The translations under genes were made by a program, and so were the position numbers. Of a stretch of DNA of 64,000 nucleotides, positions 43,730-51,441 are shown one piece after another. The notes beneath the pieces are model-generated. The model saw nothing but the letters and a program-made list of their open reading frames with translations. It was not told where the DNA came from and did no database searches. Position 1 is the stretch's first letter; each line of letters begins with the position of its first letter. Source of the DNA: Prochlorococcus sp. AG-402-K21 (lineage in GTDB: Bacteria; Cyanobacteriota; Cyanobacteriia; PCC-6307; Cyanobiaceae); contig QCII01000008.1 of assembly GCA_003216775.1 (NCBI GenBank), positions 55,837 to 119,836 on the forward strand. Reading direction: 5' to 3'.

Positions 43730-44272
43730 ATGGAATTCGAAGATGAATTATTAAATTTGCTTCTTAAATCTCCAAATTCAGAGAAGATTAAAGCTATTGC
43801 TGAACAACTTGAAATTGATCATGATTTTTCCTTTGGCAAGGATAGAAATGATTTACAGGGGGTCTGGGAGCTTAGGTGGAGTAGTTCTAATAGTCCTTTT
43901 TTAAAATTTTCTCCTTTTATTGATAATCTTCAGATTCTTGATCCCTTTAACTTAAATGGTCTAAATTTACTTAAACCGAGAGGAATAAAATCAATTATTG
44001 GTAGTGGCATTCTGATAAGGCTTTTTTATATAAATGAAAAAAAAATTGGGGTCAAATTTACTCATGCTGGCTTTATTGGTCCTAAATTTGGGAAAAGAAA
44101 TATAAAAGCTATGACAGAAATAAATAATGAACAATTAGGGTGGTTAGAGATAACTTATTTAAGTAATAGACTTAGAATCTGCAGAGGTGATAAAGGTACT
44201 TTATTTGTACTAAGAAAAATAAATTCACCGCATTTATTAAGGAATTTTAAGGAATTTATTAATATTTTTTAA
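43730..44272 (+). CDS. PAP/fibrillin family protein, short form
   Basis: This 180-residue protein shows the fibrillin core. LQGVWELRWSSSNSPFLKF is at about residues 42-60, the beta-barrel strands follow, and the end is YLSNRLRICRGDKGTLFVLRK with the conserved R-x-x-R-x-D-x-G element. It is shorter than the other family member at 40530-41300 and lacks its N-terminal extension. Both are probably thylakoid-associated lipid-binding proteins. Confidence 0.82.
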   Translation: MEFEDELLNLLLKSPNSEKIKAIAEQLEIDHDFSFGKDRNDLQGVWELRWSSSNSPFLKFSPFIDNLQILDPFNLNGLNLLKPRGIKSIIGSGILIRLFYINEKKIGVKFTHAGFIGPKFGKRNIKAMTEINNEQLGWLEITYLSNRLRICRGDKGTLFVLRKINSPHLLRNFKEFINIF

Positions 44273-44281
44273 AAATATAAA

Positions 44282-44575
44282 TTAATTCTTTATCCAAATA
44301 GACTTTAAAACGAAATAAATTGGAAAATATTTAAAAGATTCTTTAGGTATTTCATAACTTAAGAATTTTAACGATTCTTCTAACCAGTAACCAATATCAA
44401 ATCCTAAGAGAATTTTTTCTACAATAAACCAAAATTCCTTATCAAATATAATTCTGAAGTTTAAGTAAATATGTTCCCAATGAAAGGTATTCCAATATTG
44501 AGTTAAAAATGAGGATAAAATAAGCCAAAATGATATAAATAAAAAACTTTTAAGAAATTTATAAAATTTTTTCAT
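44282..44575 (-). CDS. Membrane-associated protein rich in aromatic residues
   Basis: This 97-residue protein has an N-terminal membrane helix (about residues 8-25, FLKSFLFISFWLILSSFL). The rest is rich in Trp, Phe, Tyr and Glu (NTFHWEHIYLNF, FWFIVEKILLGFD, YWLEESLKFL). It converges with the short fibrillin gene, 10 bases between stops. No family recognised. Confidence 0.5.
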   Translation of the reverse strand: MKKFYKFLKSFLFISFWLILSSFLTQYWNTFHWEHIYLNFRIIFDKEFWFIVEKILLGFDIGYWLEESLKFLSYEIPKESFKYFPIYFVLKSIWIKN

Positions 44576-44711
44576 ATATCACAAACTGCTCTTTAAAATT
44601 TCAAATATTTCTTTATTATTATTATTAATTTCAATTTTTATTTCCATGAAATATATCCAAAAAGATATAAAAATATTGAGAAAAATAGTAAATTCTGGTG
44701 GTATTAATAAT

Positions 44712-44837
44712 CTATTCTCCTTTCTTTAGATTCTGTGCCTTTAGATTTTTATTTTTAAGAAAAAATCCTAAAAACAGAAAAGCAAAATATATTAGTAAAC
44801 TTATGCCAAAAATCAAAATTAGTTTTGTACTATCCAT
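44712..44837 (-). CDS. 41-residue single-pass membrane protein (candidate)
   Basis: The ATG at 44837-44835 opens a frame with one clean membrane helix (LILIFGISLLIYFAFLFLGFFL) and a basic tail (KNKNLKAQNLKKG). A forward frame over the same bases has no sensible composition, so I read it as the shadow. Confidence 0.5.
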   Translation of the reverse strand: MDSTKLILIFGISLLIYFAFLFLGFFLKNKNLKAQNLKKGE

Positions 44838-44954
44838 GAAATATTTTTTTAATATAATTTATATCTGTTTTCGCAAAGTTTTATTTACGGTAATGATTTT
44901 TTTTATCACGAAAACAAGCTGGAATTATTAAGCTGATTATATCATTTTATTTAT

Positions 44955-45359
44955 ATGCAAGTAGCTTTTGCCTGGAGCCTTTGTCTATCTGTTGGAGTAG
45001 TTTTATTGTCTATTATTCCATTAACGATAGGGAGAGTAAAAGCAGGTTATTCTATTGAAAATATGTCTGCTCCAAGGGCTTTATTTGACGAATTACCTTC
45101 TTTTGGTAAAAGAGCAGTGTGGTGTCATCAAAATTGTTGGGAAAGTATTTCCTTACATGCTCCTGCATGTCTTCTTTGTTTGATTACTTTAACTGAGTCT
45201 AATATTGCAATAATTGCAGCATTGATTCATCCTATTTTCCGTTTTTTATATATAGGCTCCTATGTATTTAATATCCCAACAGCTAGGGGTTTAATGTGGG
45301 CCTTAGGAATTTTTACAACACTATTATTGTACAAAGAAGGCTTGACACAATTGATATAA
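44955..45359 (+). CDS. MAPEG-family membrane protein
   Basis: This 134-residue protein has four hydrophobic segments: about 3-22, 62-80, 82-100 and 110-128. FGKRAVWCHQNCWESISLHAPA near residues 50-71 matches the N/H-rich signature of MAPEG proteins, trimeric enzymes handling glutathione conjugates or eicosanoids in animals. The bacterial role is unknown. The length and helix number are typical. Confidence 0.82.
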   Translation: MQVAFAWSLCLSVGVVLLSIIPLTIGRVKAGYSIENMSAPRALFDELPSFGKRAVWCHQNCWESISLHAPACLLCLITLTESNIAIIAALIHPIFRFLYIGSYVFNIPTARGLMWALGIFTTLLLYKEGLTQLI

Positions 45360-45364
45360 ACTAT

Positions 45365-46234
45365 TTAAACAATAAACTTTTCTAAATCTTTTAATTGATA
45401 TGCATTGATTAGTTTTACTTTATTTGATTTTGCTAGTTGATGGGCAGACTTTGTAAAGCCAGATTTTGAGACTATTATTGCATGTGTACCTTTCCAAAAT
45501 AATTTACCAGCCGAAATTTCCTGCACTGCTTTATTTCCAATAGCTTTTTCATGATCTTTGCATTGAATACATATTCTTAAATCATTTATTGACGCAATTA
45601 AGTCAACCCCTTGATCTCCAGTATTAGGGGTTTCTTTAACTTCCCACCCATGTTGTTTGAGGATTTTAATGCAATAATTTTCAAACCTAATCCCTTTTTT
45701 ATAGCTTTCGTTGATTGTTTTTGAGTAATCATTTTCTATTAGTTTTAAACATGATTTCTCTATTTGACTTGCTATGAATACAAACCAATCCTTATTTTCA
45801 AGATTTCTAATTGATCCAATTATCTCATCATCAATAGTAGGATTCTCATTACAATACGACCTCCACTTCTCGAAAAATAAATGCATACTTCCAAATTTTT
45901 TTAAAATTACTTTTTCCCAAAAATATGGTATTCCCTCTTTAAATCGCTTGGAACCATTTAATATATTTTTCTCAATTGCTTTTTCATCAAGAGGTGGATT
46001 GCCAATCCATTTTTTATAGTCCTCGTTACCGTAAGCATCTATTTCCCTTAATCTAATCCTTTCCTCTAACAAATTGTATCTGTTTTCTTCTATTAAATTA
46101 TTGAGTGTTTGAATAAAGAAATTTGAATTTAAGGCATTATTCAATTTAAACCTTTTCTTTTTAATTTGATAATCCCTTACAATTAAAAAAATTAAAAAAA
46201 TGATAAATATAATTAAAATAAAAAAAAATTTCAT
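45365..46234 (-). CDS. Membrane-anchored Mrr-type nuclease domain protein
   Basis: This 289-residue protein has an N-terminal membrane helix (about residues 2-19). A helical linker is rich in Glu and Lys. The C-terminal Mrr-catalytic/PD-(D/E)xK domain (about residues 183-287) has FENYCIKILKQHGWEV, GDQGVDLIA with the catalytic Asp near 211, and IQCKDH with the Q-x-K pair near 224-226. Mrr nucleases act on methylated or foreign DNA; a membrane-bound version could restrict incoming DNA. No methyltransferase is nearby. Confidence 0.75.
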   Translation of the reverse strand: MKFFFILIIFIIFLIFLIVRDYQIKKKRFKLNNALNSNFFIQTLNNLIEENRYNLLEERIRLREIDAYGNEDYKKWIGNPPLDEKAIEKNILNGSKRFKEGIPYFWEKVILKKFGSMHLFFEKWRSYCNENPTIDDEIIGSIRNLENKDWFVFIASQIEKSCLKLIENDYSKTINESYKKGIRFENYCIKILKQHGWEVKETPNTGDQGVDLIASINDLRICIQCKDHEKAIGNKAVQEISAGKLFWKGTHAIIVSKSGFTKSAHQLAKSNKVKLINAYQLKDLEKFIV

Positions 46235-46254
46235 AAAAGATCTATATTTTTGAT

Positions 46255-46506
46255 CTAAAAAGTTTTTGTTTTTCTAATAACAAAATTATTTTTCGTTGTT
46301 ACTGAAGATTCATTTACTTCAAACCCATTAATTGCTGATATTTCTCCTTTTATTCCTTCTAAAGTTAATTGCTCGATAATGCCTTTTATTACTTCATCCT
46401 CTACTAACTTCCTATCAATCCTTTCAGGTGTAATATCTGTAAGCCATTTTGAGGTCTTTTTTTTAACAACCTCTGTAGGGTTTGTTATTTTTAAATAGAT
46501 AGCCAT
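46255..46506 (-). CDS. Small soluble protein, function unknown
   Basis: This 83-residue protein reads as a helix-rich middle (LVEDEVIKGIIEQLTLEG) and a strand-rich end (FEVNESSVTTKNNFVIRKTK). It has no signal, membrane helix or cysteine. It lies 20 bases upstream of the anchored nuclease on the same strand and may share a transcript. Confidence 0.5.
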   Translation of the reverse strand: MAIYLKITNPTEVVKKKTSKWLTDITPERIDRKLVEDEVIKGIIEQLTLEGIKGEISAINGFEVNESSVTTKNNFVIRKTKTF

Positions 46507-46546
46507 TTTTTAAGTCATTCAAATGAATTATAAGCACTAAATCTTT

Positions 46547-46759
46547 CTAACTTTTATTATTGTCATTACTTTCCCATTCTAGAAATTGAAAAACAAAAAT
46601 TGTAAAGATAGAGAAAAATATTATAAACAATCCTAACCAGCCTATGAATTTGTGTTCTGTAAAAAGATTTGTAAGCATTGATTTTTCTTGATATCTTGAT
46701 TCCATTTCATATTGGTAAGAGTCAATTACTTGAAATATGTTCATAATTAATAATTTCAT
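46547..46759 (-). CDS. Single-pass membrane protein, function unknown
   Basis: This ~70-residue frame has a later ATG at codon 5 that may be the start. A hydrophobic helix (GWLGLFIIFFSIFTIFVFQFL) lies at about residues 41-61, with polar ends. It sits between the 83-residue gene and the thioesterase. Confidence 0.5.
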   Translation of the reverse strand: MKLLIMNIFQVIDSYQYEMESRYQEKSMLTNLFTEHKFIGWLGLFIIFFSIFTIFVFQFLEWESNDNNKS

Positions 46760-46786
46760 AAACCGCTCAGTTAACGGATAATAATT

Positions 46787-47206
46787 TCAACCGCTTAATT
46801 TAATAAAGGCTTTCGATAAGAAATCTGGTCTTTTTCTTATTATAGAAAAATTAAGTTTATTTATTAAGACTAAATTGACTTCAGCAATAGTTAAGATTTT
46901 ATTTTTCTTGTTAATAAATTTTGAAATTACATTTATCCTAGGACTTCTTTCAATATTGAATTCGCTCTCGATTATTATTTTTTCACCAAGAAATACAGGA
47001 GATTTATATTTTATTGAAGTATTGATCAAAGGTAAATCTAAGCCTTTTTTAGTTAGTTCGAAATAATTTATACCTACTTCGAAAAGTGCATTTATTCGGC
47101 TTTCTTCAAGCCAATTAAAATATGTCCCGTGCCACATTACTCCTGCATGGTCCGCATGTTGAGGTAAGACAATTTTTTCTGTTTTCCAAACTGGTTTTAA
47201 GTTCAT
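46787..47206 (-). CDS. Hotdog-fold acyl-CoA/ACP thioesterase
   Basis: This 139-residue protein has the 4HBT-type active site near its start, HADHAGVMWHGTYFNWLEESR, with Asp19 as the likely catalytic residue and the long hotdog helix beginning at WHGTYFNW. Family members hydrolyse 4-hydroxybenzoyl-CoA, acyl-ACP or, in cyanobacteria, DHNA-CoA for phylloquinone. The substrate is not clear from this sequence alone. ATG start at 47206. Confidence 0.82.
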   Translation of the reverse strand: MNLKPVWKTEKIVLPQHADHAGVMWHGTYFNWLEESRINALFEVGINYFELTKKGLDLPLINTSIKYKSPVFLGEKIIIESEFNIERSPRINVISKFINKKNKILTIAEVNLVLINKLNFSIIRKRPDFLSKAFIKLSG

Positions 47207-47342
47207 TTTTTATTTAAAAAATATTTTTAATCAATGAAAAAAGCTAATTTTGAAATCGTAGATTATTATTATTTATTAATATAATAATCACCAAAACTAT
47301 ATTTATAAATTTATGTTTAATCGTAATAATAGGGGTAGAAAA

Positions 47343-47549
47343 ATGAAAAAGATTTTTCAATGGGAAGAATATTTAAATTGGAAAAAAATGTCAAATGAAC
47401 AGAAATTAAATTTTAAGAGGGCCTGCTTATTCCCATTTCTTGTTTATATAGTTTATGTTTTTCTTAACCAGTACTCTTTAGCAATTCTTTTATTACTAGG
47501 TCTTTATTTTTTAATTAGATTTAAAAATAGAAATAAGTTGGGCAGATAA
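47343..47549 (+). CDS. Small membrane protein, function unknown
   Basis: The preferred ATG at 47343 has an AGGGG site about 7 bases upstream and gives 68 residues. An ATG at 47313 would add 10 unsupported residues. The protein has a polar head (FQWEEYLNWKKMSNEQK). One or two closely spaced membrane helices follow from about residue 28 (FPFLVYIVYVFLNQ, SLAILLLLGLYFLI) and a basic end. Confidence 0.5.
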   Translation: MKKIFQWEEYLNWKKMSNEQKLNFKRACLFPFLVYIVYVFLNQYSLAILLLLGLYFLIRFKNRNKLGR

Positions 47550-47649
47550 ATATTTTTTGTTTGATTTATTGAGATTTGTTTTAAAATAATTAATTTTTTC
47601 TAAATATCTTTATTGGTATAAGAGGATATTATTAGATAAATTATTTTTT

Positions 47650-47880
47650 ATGAAAAGAATTATTTTGTTTTTATGTGTATTAGTTTTTTCAATATTTTCT
47701 AATACTAATAATTTATCAGCAAAAGAATTTGGAAATAACATTAAAGATGATATTTCTAATGAAATTAACCGCGATAATAATAAAAAAACTAATATTTCTA
47801 ATTCTTCAGATCAAGATATATTTGGTGATGAACAAACATTTCCATTTGTGGCAGGTTTAGGAAAAAATGCAGCACATTGA
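47650..47880 (+). CDS. Small exported Asn-rich protein
   Basis: This 76-residue protein has a signal peptide (about residues 1-24, ending NLSAKE). The Asn/Asp-rich low-complexity mature region is about 35 residues, ending FPFVAGLGKNAAH. No family recognised. It stands 45 bases upstream of a 54-residue IF2-N-like ORF. Confidence 0.5.
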   Translation: MKRIILFLCVLVFSIFSNTNNLSAKEFGNNIKDDISNEINRDNNKKTNISNSSDQDIFGDEQTFPFVAGLGKNAAH

Positions 47881-47924
47881 TTTTAAATTTCTTGATAATG
47901 TAGAAAAAGTTTTTTTTCATCCTA

Positions 47925-48089
47925 ATGAAAGGTCTTAGGGTCCTAGAGCTTTCTGAGGCTCTTAATATTGATAGTTCCGATTTATTAGCTGTTTGTGTAA
48001 TTCTAAAAATAAAAGCCACTTCTAGATTAAGCATGCTTTCATTTGAAGAATGTAAAAAGATAACTGATTACTATGAAAATACAAATTAG
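47925..48089 (+). CDS. 54-residue protein resembling the IF-2 N-terminal domain
   Basis: ATG at 47925 to TAG at 48089. LRVLELSEALNIDSSDLLAVC followed by ATSRLSMLSFEECKKI matches the IF2_N winged-helix pattern (hydrophobic helix, NI-S-ELL turn, then RLS-L--EE--KI). In IF-2 these modules repeat before the GTPase domain. Here the module stands alone. It could be a separate translation or RNA-binding factor, or a detached IF2_N copy. Confidence 0.65.
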   Translation: MKGLRVLELSEALNIDSSDLLAVCVILKIKATSRLSMLSFEECKKITDYYENTN

Positions 48090-48114
48090 ATTTTTTCTTA
48101 TATAAAACAATTTT

Positions 48115-48369
48115 TTATTTAATCTCTTTAATCATTGATACTAATGTTGAATGGATTTCTTCTTCAGATATTTCATTTTTAAAATTAATAATTGCTGACT
48201 GGCCATCGTAATTGATTTTTATATAACGGTTATTAATTTCTTCCATGTAAGCATTCTCAAAGCTTGATATCTTCCCATAATGAATAAGATATTTGTGTAC
48301 TGAATCAATATGATCATTGTTCATATGATCACAAACTCTTTTACTTGTTTCTTTACTAATTATTTTCAT
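48115..48369 (-). CDS. DUF2470 domain protein
   Basis: This 84-residue protein opens with CDHMNNDHIDSVHKYL, the conserved HMNxDH motif of DUF2470. It ends with a short helix (EEEIHSTLVSMIKEI). The domain is found alone or fused to flavin-binding split-barrel proteins of the HugZ/heme-utilisation type, and also in plant chloroplast proteins. Stand-alone function is unknown. It follows the Dus gene by 18 bases on the same strand. Confidence 0.78.
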   Translation of the reverse strand: MKIISKETSKRVCDHMNNDHIDSVHKYLIHYGKISSFENAYMEEINNRYIKINYDGQSAIINFKNEISEEEIHSTLVSMIKEIK

Positions 48370-48387
48370 TTCAAGGATAAATTTGTT

Positions 48388-49395
48388 TTAAGCTAAGGTA
48401 TTTTTTTCATTATTCAAAGTTTTAATCATTTTTTTTATTAAATTTTTAACTTCATTTTTATCAACAGCTCTAATCAAGTTATTTCTCAAATTTGATGCTC
48501 CTTTAAAGTCTTTGCAGGTCCATGAAATATGTTTCCTGGCAATTAGCAAGCCGTGATCTCCTTTTTCTTTTATTAATTCATCAAGATGCTCAATAATTAA
48601 ATATAGTTTTTCTTCTGTATTTGGTTCTTTAAAATTTTTATTTTCTCTAATGGCATAATCTATTTCTCCTATTTTCCATGGGGATCCTAAAATCCCTCGT
48701 CCAATCATTACACCATCAGCATTTGTTTTTTTTAAACAATTAAGAGCGTCATCTGGATTTTTGATATCTCCATTAGCAATTACTGGAATTTCCAATAACT
48801 TTTTAATTCTCGCTATCATTTCCCAATCTGACTTGCCTGAAAAACCTTGTTTTCTAGTTCTTCCATGAAGCGTGATCATGGCTGCTCCTTCATCTTGAAG
48901 CTTAAATAAAAAATCCTCTATATTTTCTTCTTTACTATCCCATCCTAGTCGTGTTTTGACTGTAACTGGAACTTTAACAGCTTTTACTACATTTTTGACT
49001 AATTCTATGGCAAGTTTTCGGTCTTTAATTAAGGCACTTCCTCCACCTTTCTTCGCAATTTTTTTTACTGGACATCCCATGTTTATATCAATTAAGAAAG
49101 CTCCAGAGTCCTCAGCTTGTTTTGCGGCTTCAGAAACAGCATATGGTCTGTTATCAAATATTTGAACTCCAACTGGACCTTCTTCTAAATCTATTTGATT
49201 GATTTTTTGTGTTCCAAATCCTTTTTTAAGACTTGTAGCATTTATCATTTCTGTAAAAAGTAAAGAGTTTGGAGCCCATTTACGTACAAGTCTTCTAAAA
49301 ATGTTATCTGTAACTCCTGCTAATGGCGAAAGCATCACCTTACTCATAATTATCCTGTTAACTCCTCTTCCTTTTAGCTTTATATTTGAAGACAT
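48388..49395 (-). CDS. tRNA-dihydrouridine synthase
   Basis: This 335-residue FMN enzyme reduces uridine to dihydrouridine in tRNA D-loops. It has MLSPLAGVTDNIFRRL near residue 22, FTEMI near 47, and the catalytic Cys in DINMGCPVKKIAKKGGGSAL near 105. HGRTRKQGFSGKSDW follows near 175 and the phosphate loop IANGDI near 207. Subfamily is DusB-like by length and motif. An ATG at 49347 (codon 17) is the more likely start, because the first 16 residues are unconserved-looking. Confidence 0.9.
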   Translation of the reverse strand: MSSNIKLKGRGVNRIIMSKVMLSPLAGVTDNIFRRLVRKWAPNSLLFTEMINATSLKKGFGTQKINQIDLEEGPVGVQIFDNRPYAVSEAAKQAEDSGAFLIDINMGCPVKKIAKKGGGSALIKDRKLAIELVKNVVKAVKVPVTVKTRLGWDSKEENIEDFLFKLQDEGAAMITLHGRTRKQGFSGKSDWEMIARIKKLLEIPVIANGDIKNPDDALNCLKKTNADGVMIGRGILGSPWKIGEIDYAIRENKNFKEPNTEEKLYLIIEHLDELIKEKGDHGLLIARKHISWTCKDFKGASNLRNNLIRAVDKNEVKNLIKKMIKTLNNEKNTLA

Positions 49396-49524
49396 ATAAT
49401 TTTAAATTGATTCTATCTTTCTTTATTATAAATTCCAATATGGAGCAGATTTAATGTTTTCTTTTTTATTTCTCTAATTTTGTATTAGTAATTTTATTTA
49501 AATAGGCCTAATTCATTACTTTTT

Positions 49525-49962
49525 TTGTTAGTTTATATTGAGTTGAAATTTAAAAAAGGGAAAATTTTCTTGTTTTTATTAATATCTATTTTTCTTCCAA
49601 TAATTATTTTTATTGCACCAATAAATGTAAAAGCTATTCAAGGTGATTTAGATTTATCAAGTGCTCAAACTTCAGTAGGCAAAAGATTTGCCAAAGTTTT
49701 TTGTGATGCAAAGAGGGAAGGATTAGATTCTGATTTTGCTAGTGAATATGCTTTGAATAATACATATTTAAAATTTGTAGCATTTCCAGACGATGACGAA
49801 TATTTGGAAAATTTATGGAATTTTACCCATAACATTATTTTAGATAATTGTGGCGAATTTGTAGATATAAATGATTTAAAAGACCTTGAGATTTTTTTTA
49901 AAGAAGAGGGTTTGATTGCATCAAATAGAGAACTTTATTTACCAACTTTTGAGAATAATTAG
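49525..49962 (+). CDS. Exported small protein, function unknown
   Basis: The frame starts with TTG at 49525. A TTG at 49543 gives a more typical signal peptide (KFKKGKIFLFLLISIFLPIIIFI, then NVKA). The mature part of ~110 residues is acidic, with two cysteines (VFCDAKREG and NCGEF). No domain is recognised, though the pattern GKRFAKVFCDAKREGLDSDFASEYAL is well formed and may belong to a cyanobacterial lumen/periplasm family. Confidence 0.55.
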   Translation: MLVYIELKFKKGKIFLFLLISIFLPIIIFIAPINVKAIQGDLDLSSAQTSVGKRFAKVFCDAKREGLDSDFASEYALNNTYLKFVAFPDDDEYLENLWNFTHNIILDNCGEFVDINDLKDLEIFFKEEGLIASNRELYLPTFENN

Positions 49963-50009
49963 TTTAATTTTTTAGTATGTACTAAAATGTAAATAGAATA
50001 TGAAACTTT

Positions 50010-50387
50010 ATGAAACTATTAGGTTTAAATTCACCTGAAATATTCATAATTTTAGTCGTTTTGCTCTCGATTTTAGGTACAAAAAGAATTGAAAAAGGAT
50101 TTTTATTATTCAAAAAAGTATTAAAATTTCTTTTAAGTAAAGAAGAAAGTAAAATTAAAGAAGAAACAATAGAGGCAGAAGTAAAATCAGAGGAATCAGA
50201 AGAAAGTAAAATTAAAGAAGAAACAATAGAGGCAGAAGTAAAATCAGAGGAATCAGAAGAAAGTAAAATTAAAGAAGAAACAATAGAGGCAGAAGTAAAA
50301 TCAGAAGAATCAGAAGAAAGTAAAATTAAAGAAGAAACAATAGAGGCAGAAGTAAAATCAAAGAAACCTAAAAAAAAGAGCAGTTAA
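50010..50387 (+). CDS. TatA/TatB-like membrane protein with a repetitive acidic tail
   Basis: This 125-residue protein has a hydrophobic N-terminus (SPEIFIILVVLLSILGTKR). An amphipathic helix follows (RIEKGFLLFKKVLKFLL), as in TatA/TatB where the first helix is followed by a Gly hinge and amphipathic segment. The tail holds four copies of a Glu-rich unit (ESKIKEETIEAEVKS), ending KKPKKKSS. A role in twin-arginine export is inferred from topology only; the usual FGPKKLPE element is only partly present (LGTKRIEK). Confidence 0.65.
   Translation: MKLLGLNSPEIFIILVVLLSILGTKRIEKGFLLFKKVLKFLLSKEESKIKEETIEAEVKSEESEESKIKEETIEAEVKSEESEESKIKEETIEAEVKSEESEESKIKEETIEAEVKSKKPKKKSS
50142..50362 (+). repeat. 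57-base tandem repeat in the TatA-like gene
   Basis: The unit GAAGAAAGTAAAATTAAAGA onward recurs at 50142, 50199, 50256 and 50313, exactly 57 bases apart. There are three full copies and a truncated fourth. Copies are nearly identical; the third differs at one base (GAAGAA instead of GAGGAA) near its end. It is in frame (19 codons per unit), so copy-number change alters tail length without a frameshift. Confidence 0.95.
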
Positions 50388-50562
50388 AGATTTAAATATA
50401 AAGAAGTTGAATTAAATTCCGTCAATAAATAATTTCTAAATTATATTCAAAAATATTAGACAGGGTTAATTCTAAAACGGTATATATTTGGCGAATAAAA
50501 TTTCTGTTTTTAATCAATATAAAGGTTTTTTGATATTTTTAATTTGAATTATAAGAAGATTG

Positions 50563-51042
50563 TTATGAATCTAACGCTACTTCAATAGCTGCTATTAGGT
50601 TTTCATCAAATGGTTTGACATTTGGTTTGAATCTTGCAATTACTTTACTATCTTTTCCTATTAGAAACTTCTCGAAGTTCCATTCAACGTCTCCCGCAGG
50701 TTCAACTTTGTTAAGTGTCGTGTAAGGTTCTGTAGTACTCCCTTTAGCATGAACTTTTTCATGAATTTCAAACTCAACTCCATATTTAGTTGTACAAAAC
50801 TCTTTTATTTCTGAAAGGGAGTCTGGTTCTTGTTTCCCGAAGTCATTGCATGGGAAAGCAAGTATTCTTAAGCCTTTACTTGAGTATAAATCATGCAGCT
50901 TTTGAAGATCCTCATACTGAGCAGTATTTCCGCAATAACTAGCTACATTAACAACTAAAATTACTTCCCCTGAGTATTCACCAAGTTTTATAGATGATCC
51001 GTCTGCGGAAAGAACATAAGTATTTTGTACGTCAACTTGCAT
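50563..51042 (-). CDS. Glutathione peroxidase-type thiol peroxidase
   Basis: This 159-residue GPx-family protein has the catalytic Cys37 in VASYCGNT. Gln is in FGKQEP near residue 71, and Trp-Asn in VEWNFEKF near 120, giving the usual Cys-Gln-Trp-Asn tetrad. Cyanobacterial members are NADPH- or thioredoxin-dependent and reduce lipid hydroperoxides. There is no selenocysteine. Length is typical. Confidence 0.92.
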   Translation of the reverse strand: MQVDVQNTYVLSADGSSIKLGEYSGEVILVVNVASYCGNTAQYEDLQKLHDLYSSKGLRILAFPCNDFGKQEPDSLSEIKEFCTTKYGVEFEIHEKVHAKGSTTEPYTTLNKVEPAGDVEWNFEKFLIGKDSKVIARFKPNVKPFDENLIAAIEVALDS

Positions 51043-51187
51043 GTCTAAAAAAAATTACCCTTTGAAGATAGCATTGTATAGCCTTTTTTGCGTTTAGATT
51101 ATCTAATGCTTTTGGTTATTTCTTTTATAATTTTTAATTTTTCATTTCTTTAACCCTCTATAATTAATATTATCAGTCAATTTAAAT

Positions 51188-51430
51188 TTGGACCCTTTAG
51201 ACCCACTTACTGAAATTATTTATTCAGGACAAGGTTTTTCATCTGCAATTGCTTTAGAAAGAATTATTTGGGCAATGATTGGAGTCTTTTTTTTAGGGGC
51301 AACTTCAAGATCAATAACTAATAGCATGCGAAGTCAAAATTGGTTTGGTAGAAAATCTTTATTTAGTTATTTTAAGGATAAAAAAATTACAGATGATAAA
51401 TCTTCACAACCTTCGGGTGATGACGAATAA
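51188..51430 (+). CDS. Small membrane protein upstream of purT
   Basis: This 80-residue protein from the TTG at 51188 has one membrane helix (about residues 24-44, RIIWAMIGVFFLGATSRSI), a polar head and an acidic end (SGDDE). It is 11 bases from purT on the same strand, probably sharing its transcript. No family recognised. Confidence 0.6.
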   Translation: MDPLDPLTEIIYSGQGFSSAIALERIIWAMIGVFFLGATSRSITNSMRSQNWFGRKSLFSYFKDKKITDDKSSQPSGDDE

Positions 51431-51441
51431 GTTTTATAAAT

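Noticed and set aside
44698..44931. Forward 77-residue ORF
   Set aside because: The reverse strand encodes a cleaner single-helix protein (44712-44837); the forward frame is a patchwork of hydrophobic residues typical of shadows.
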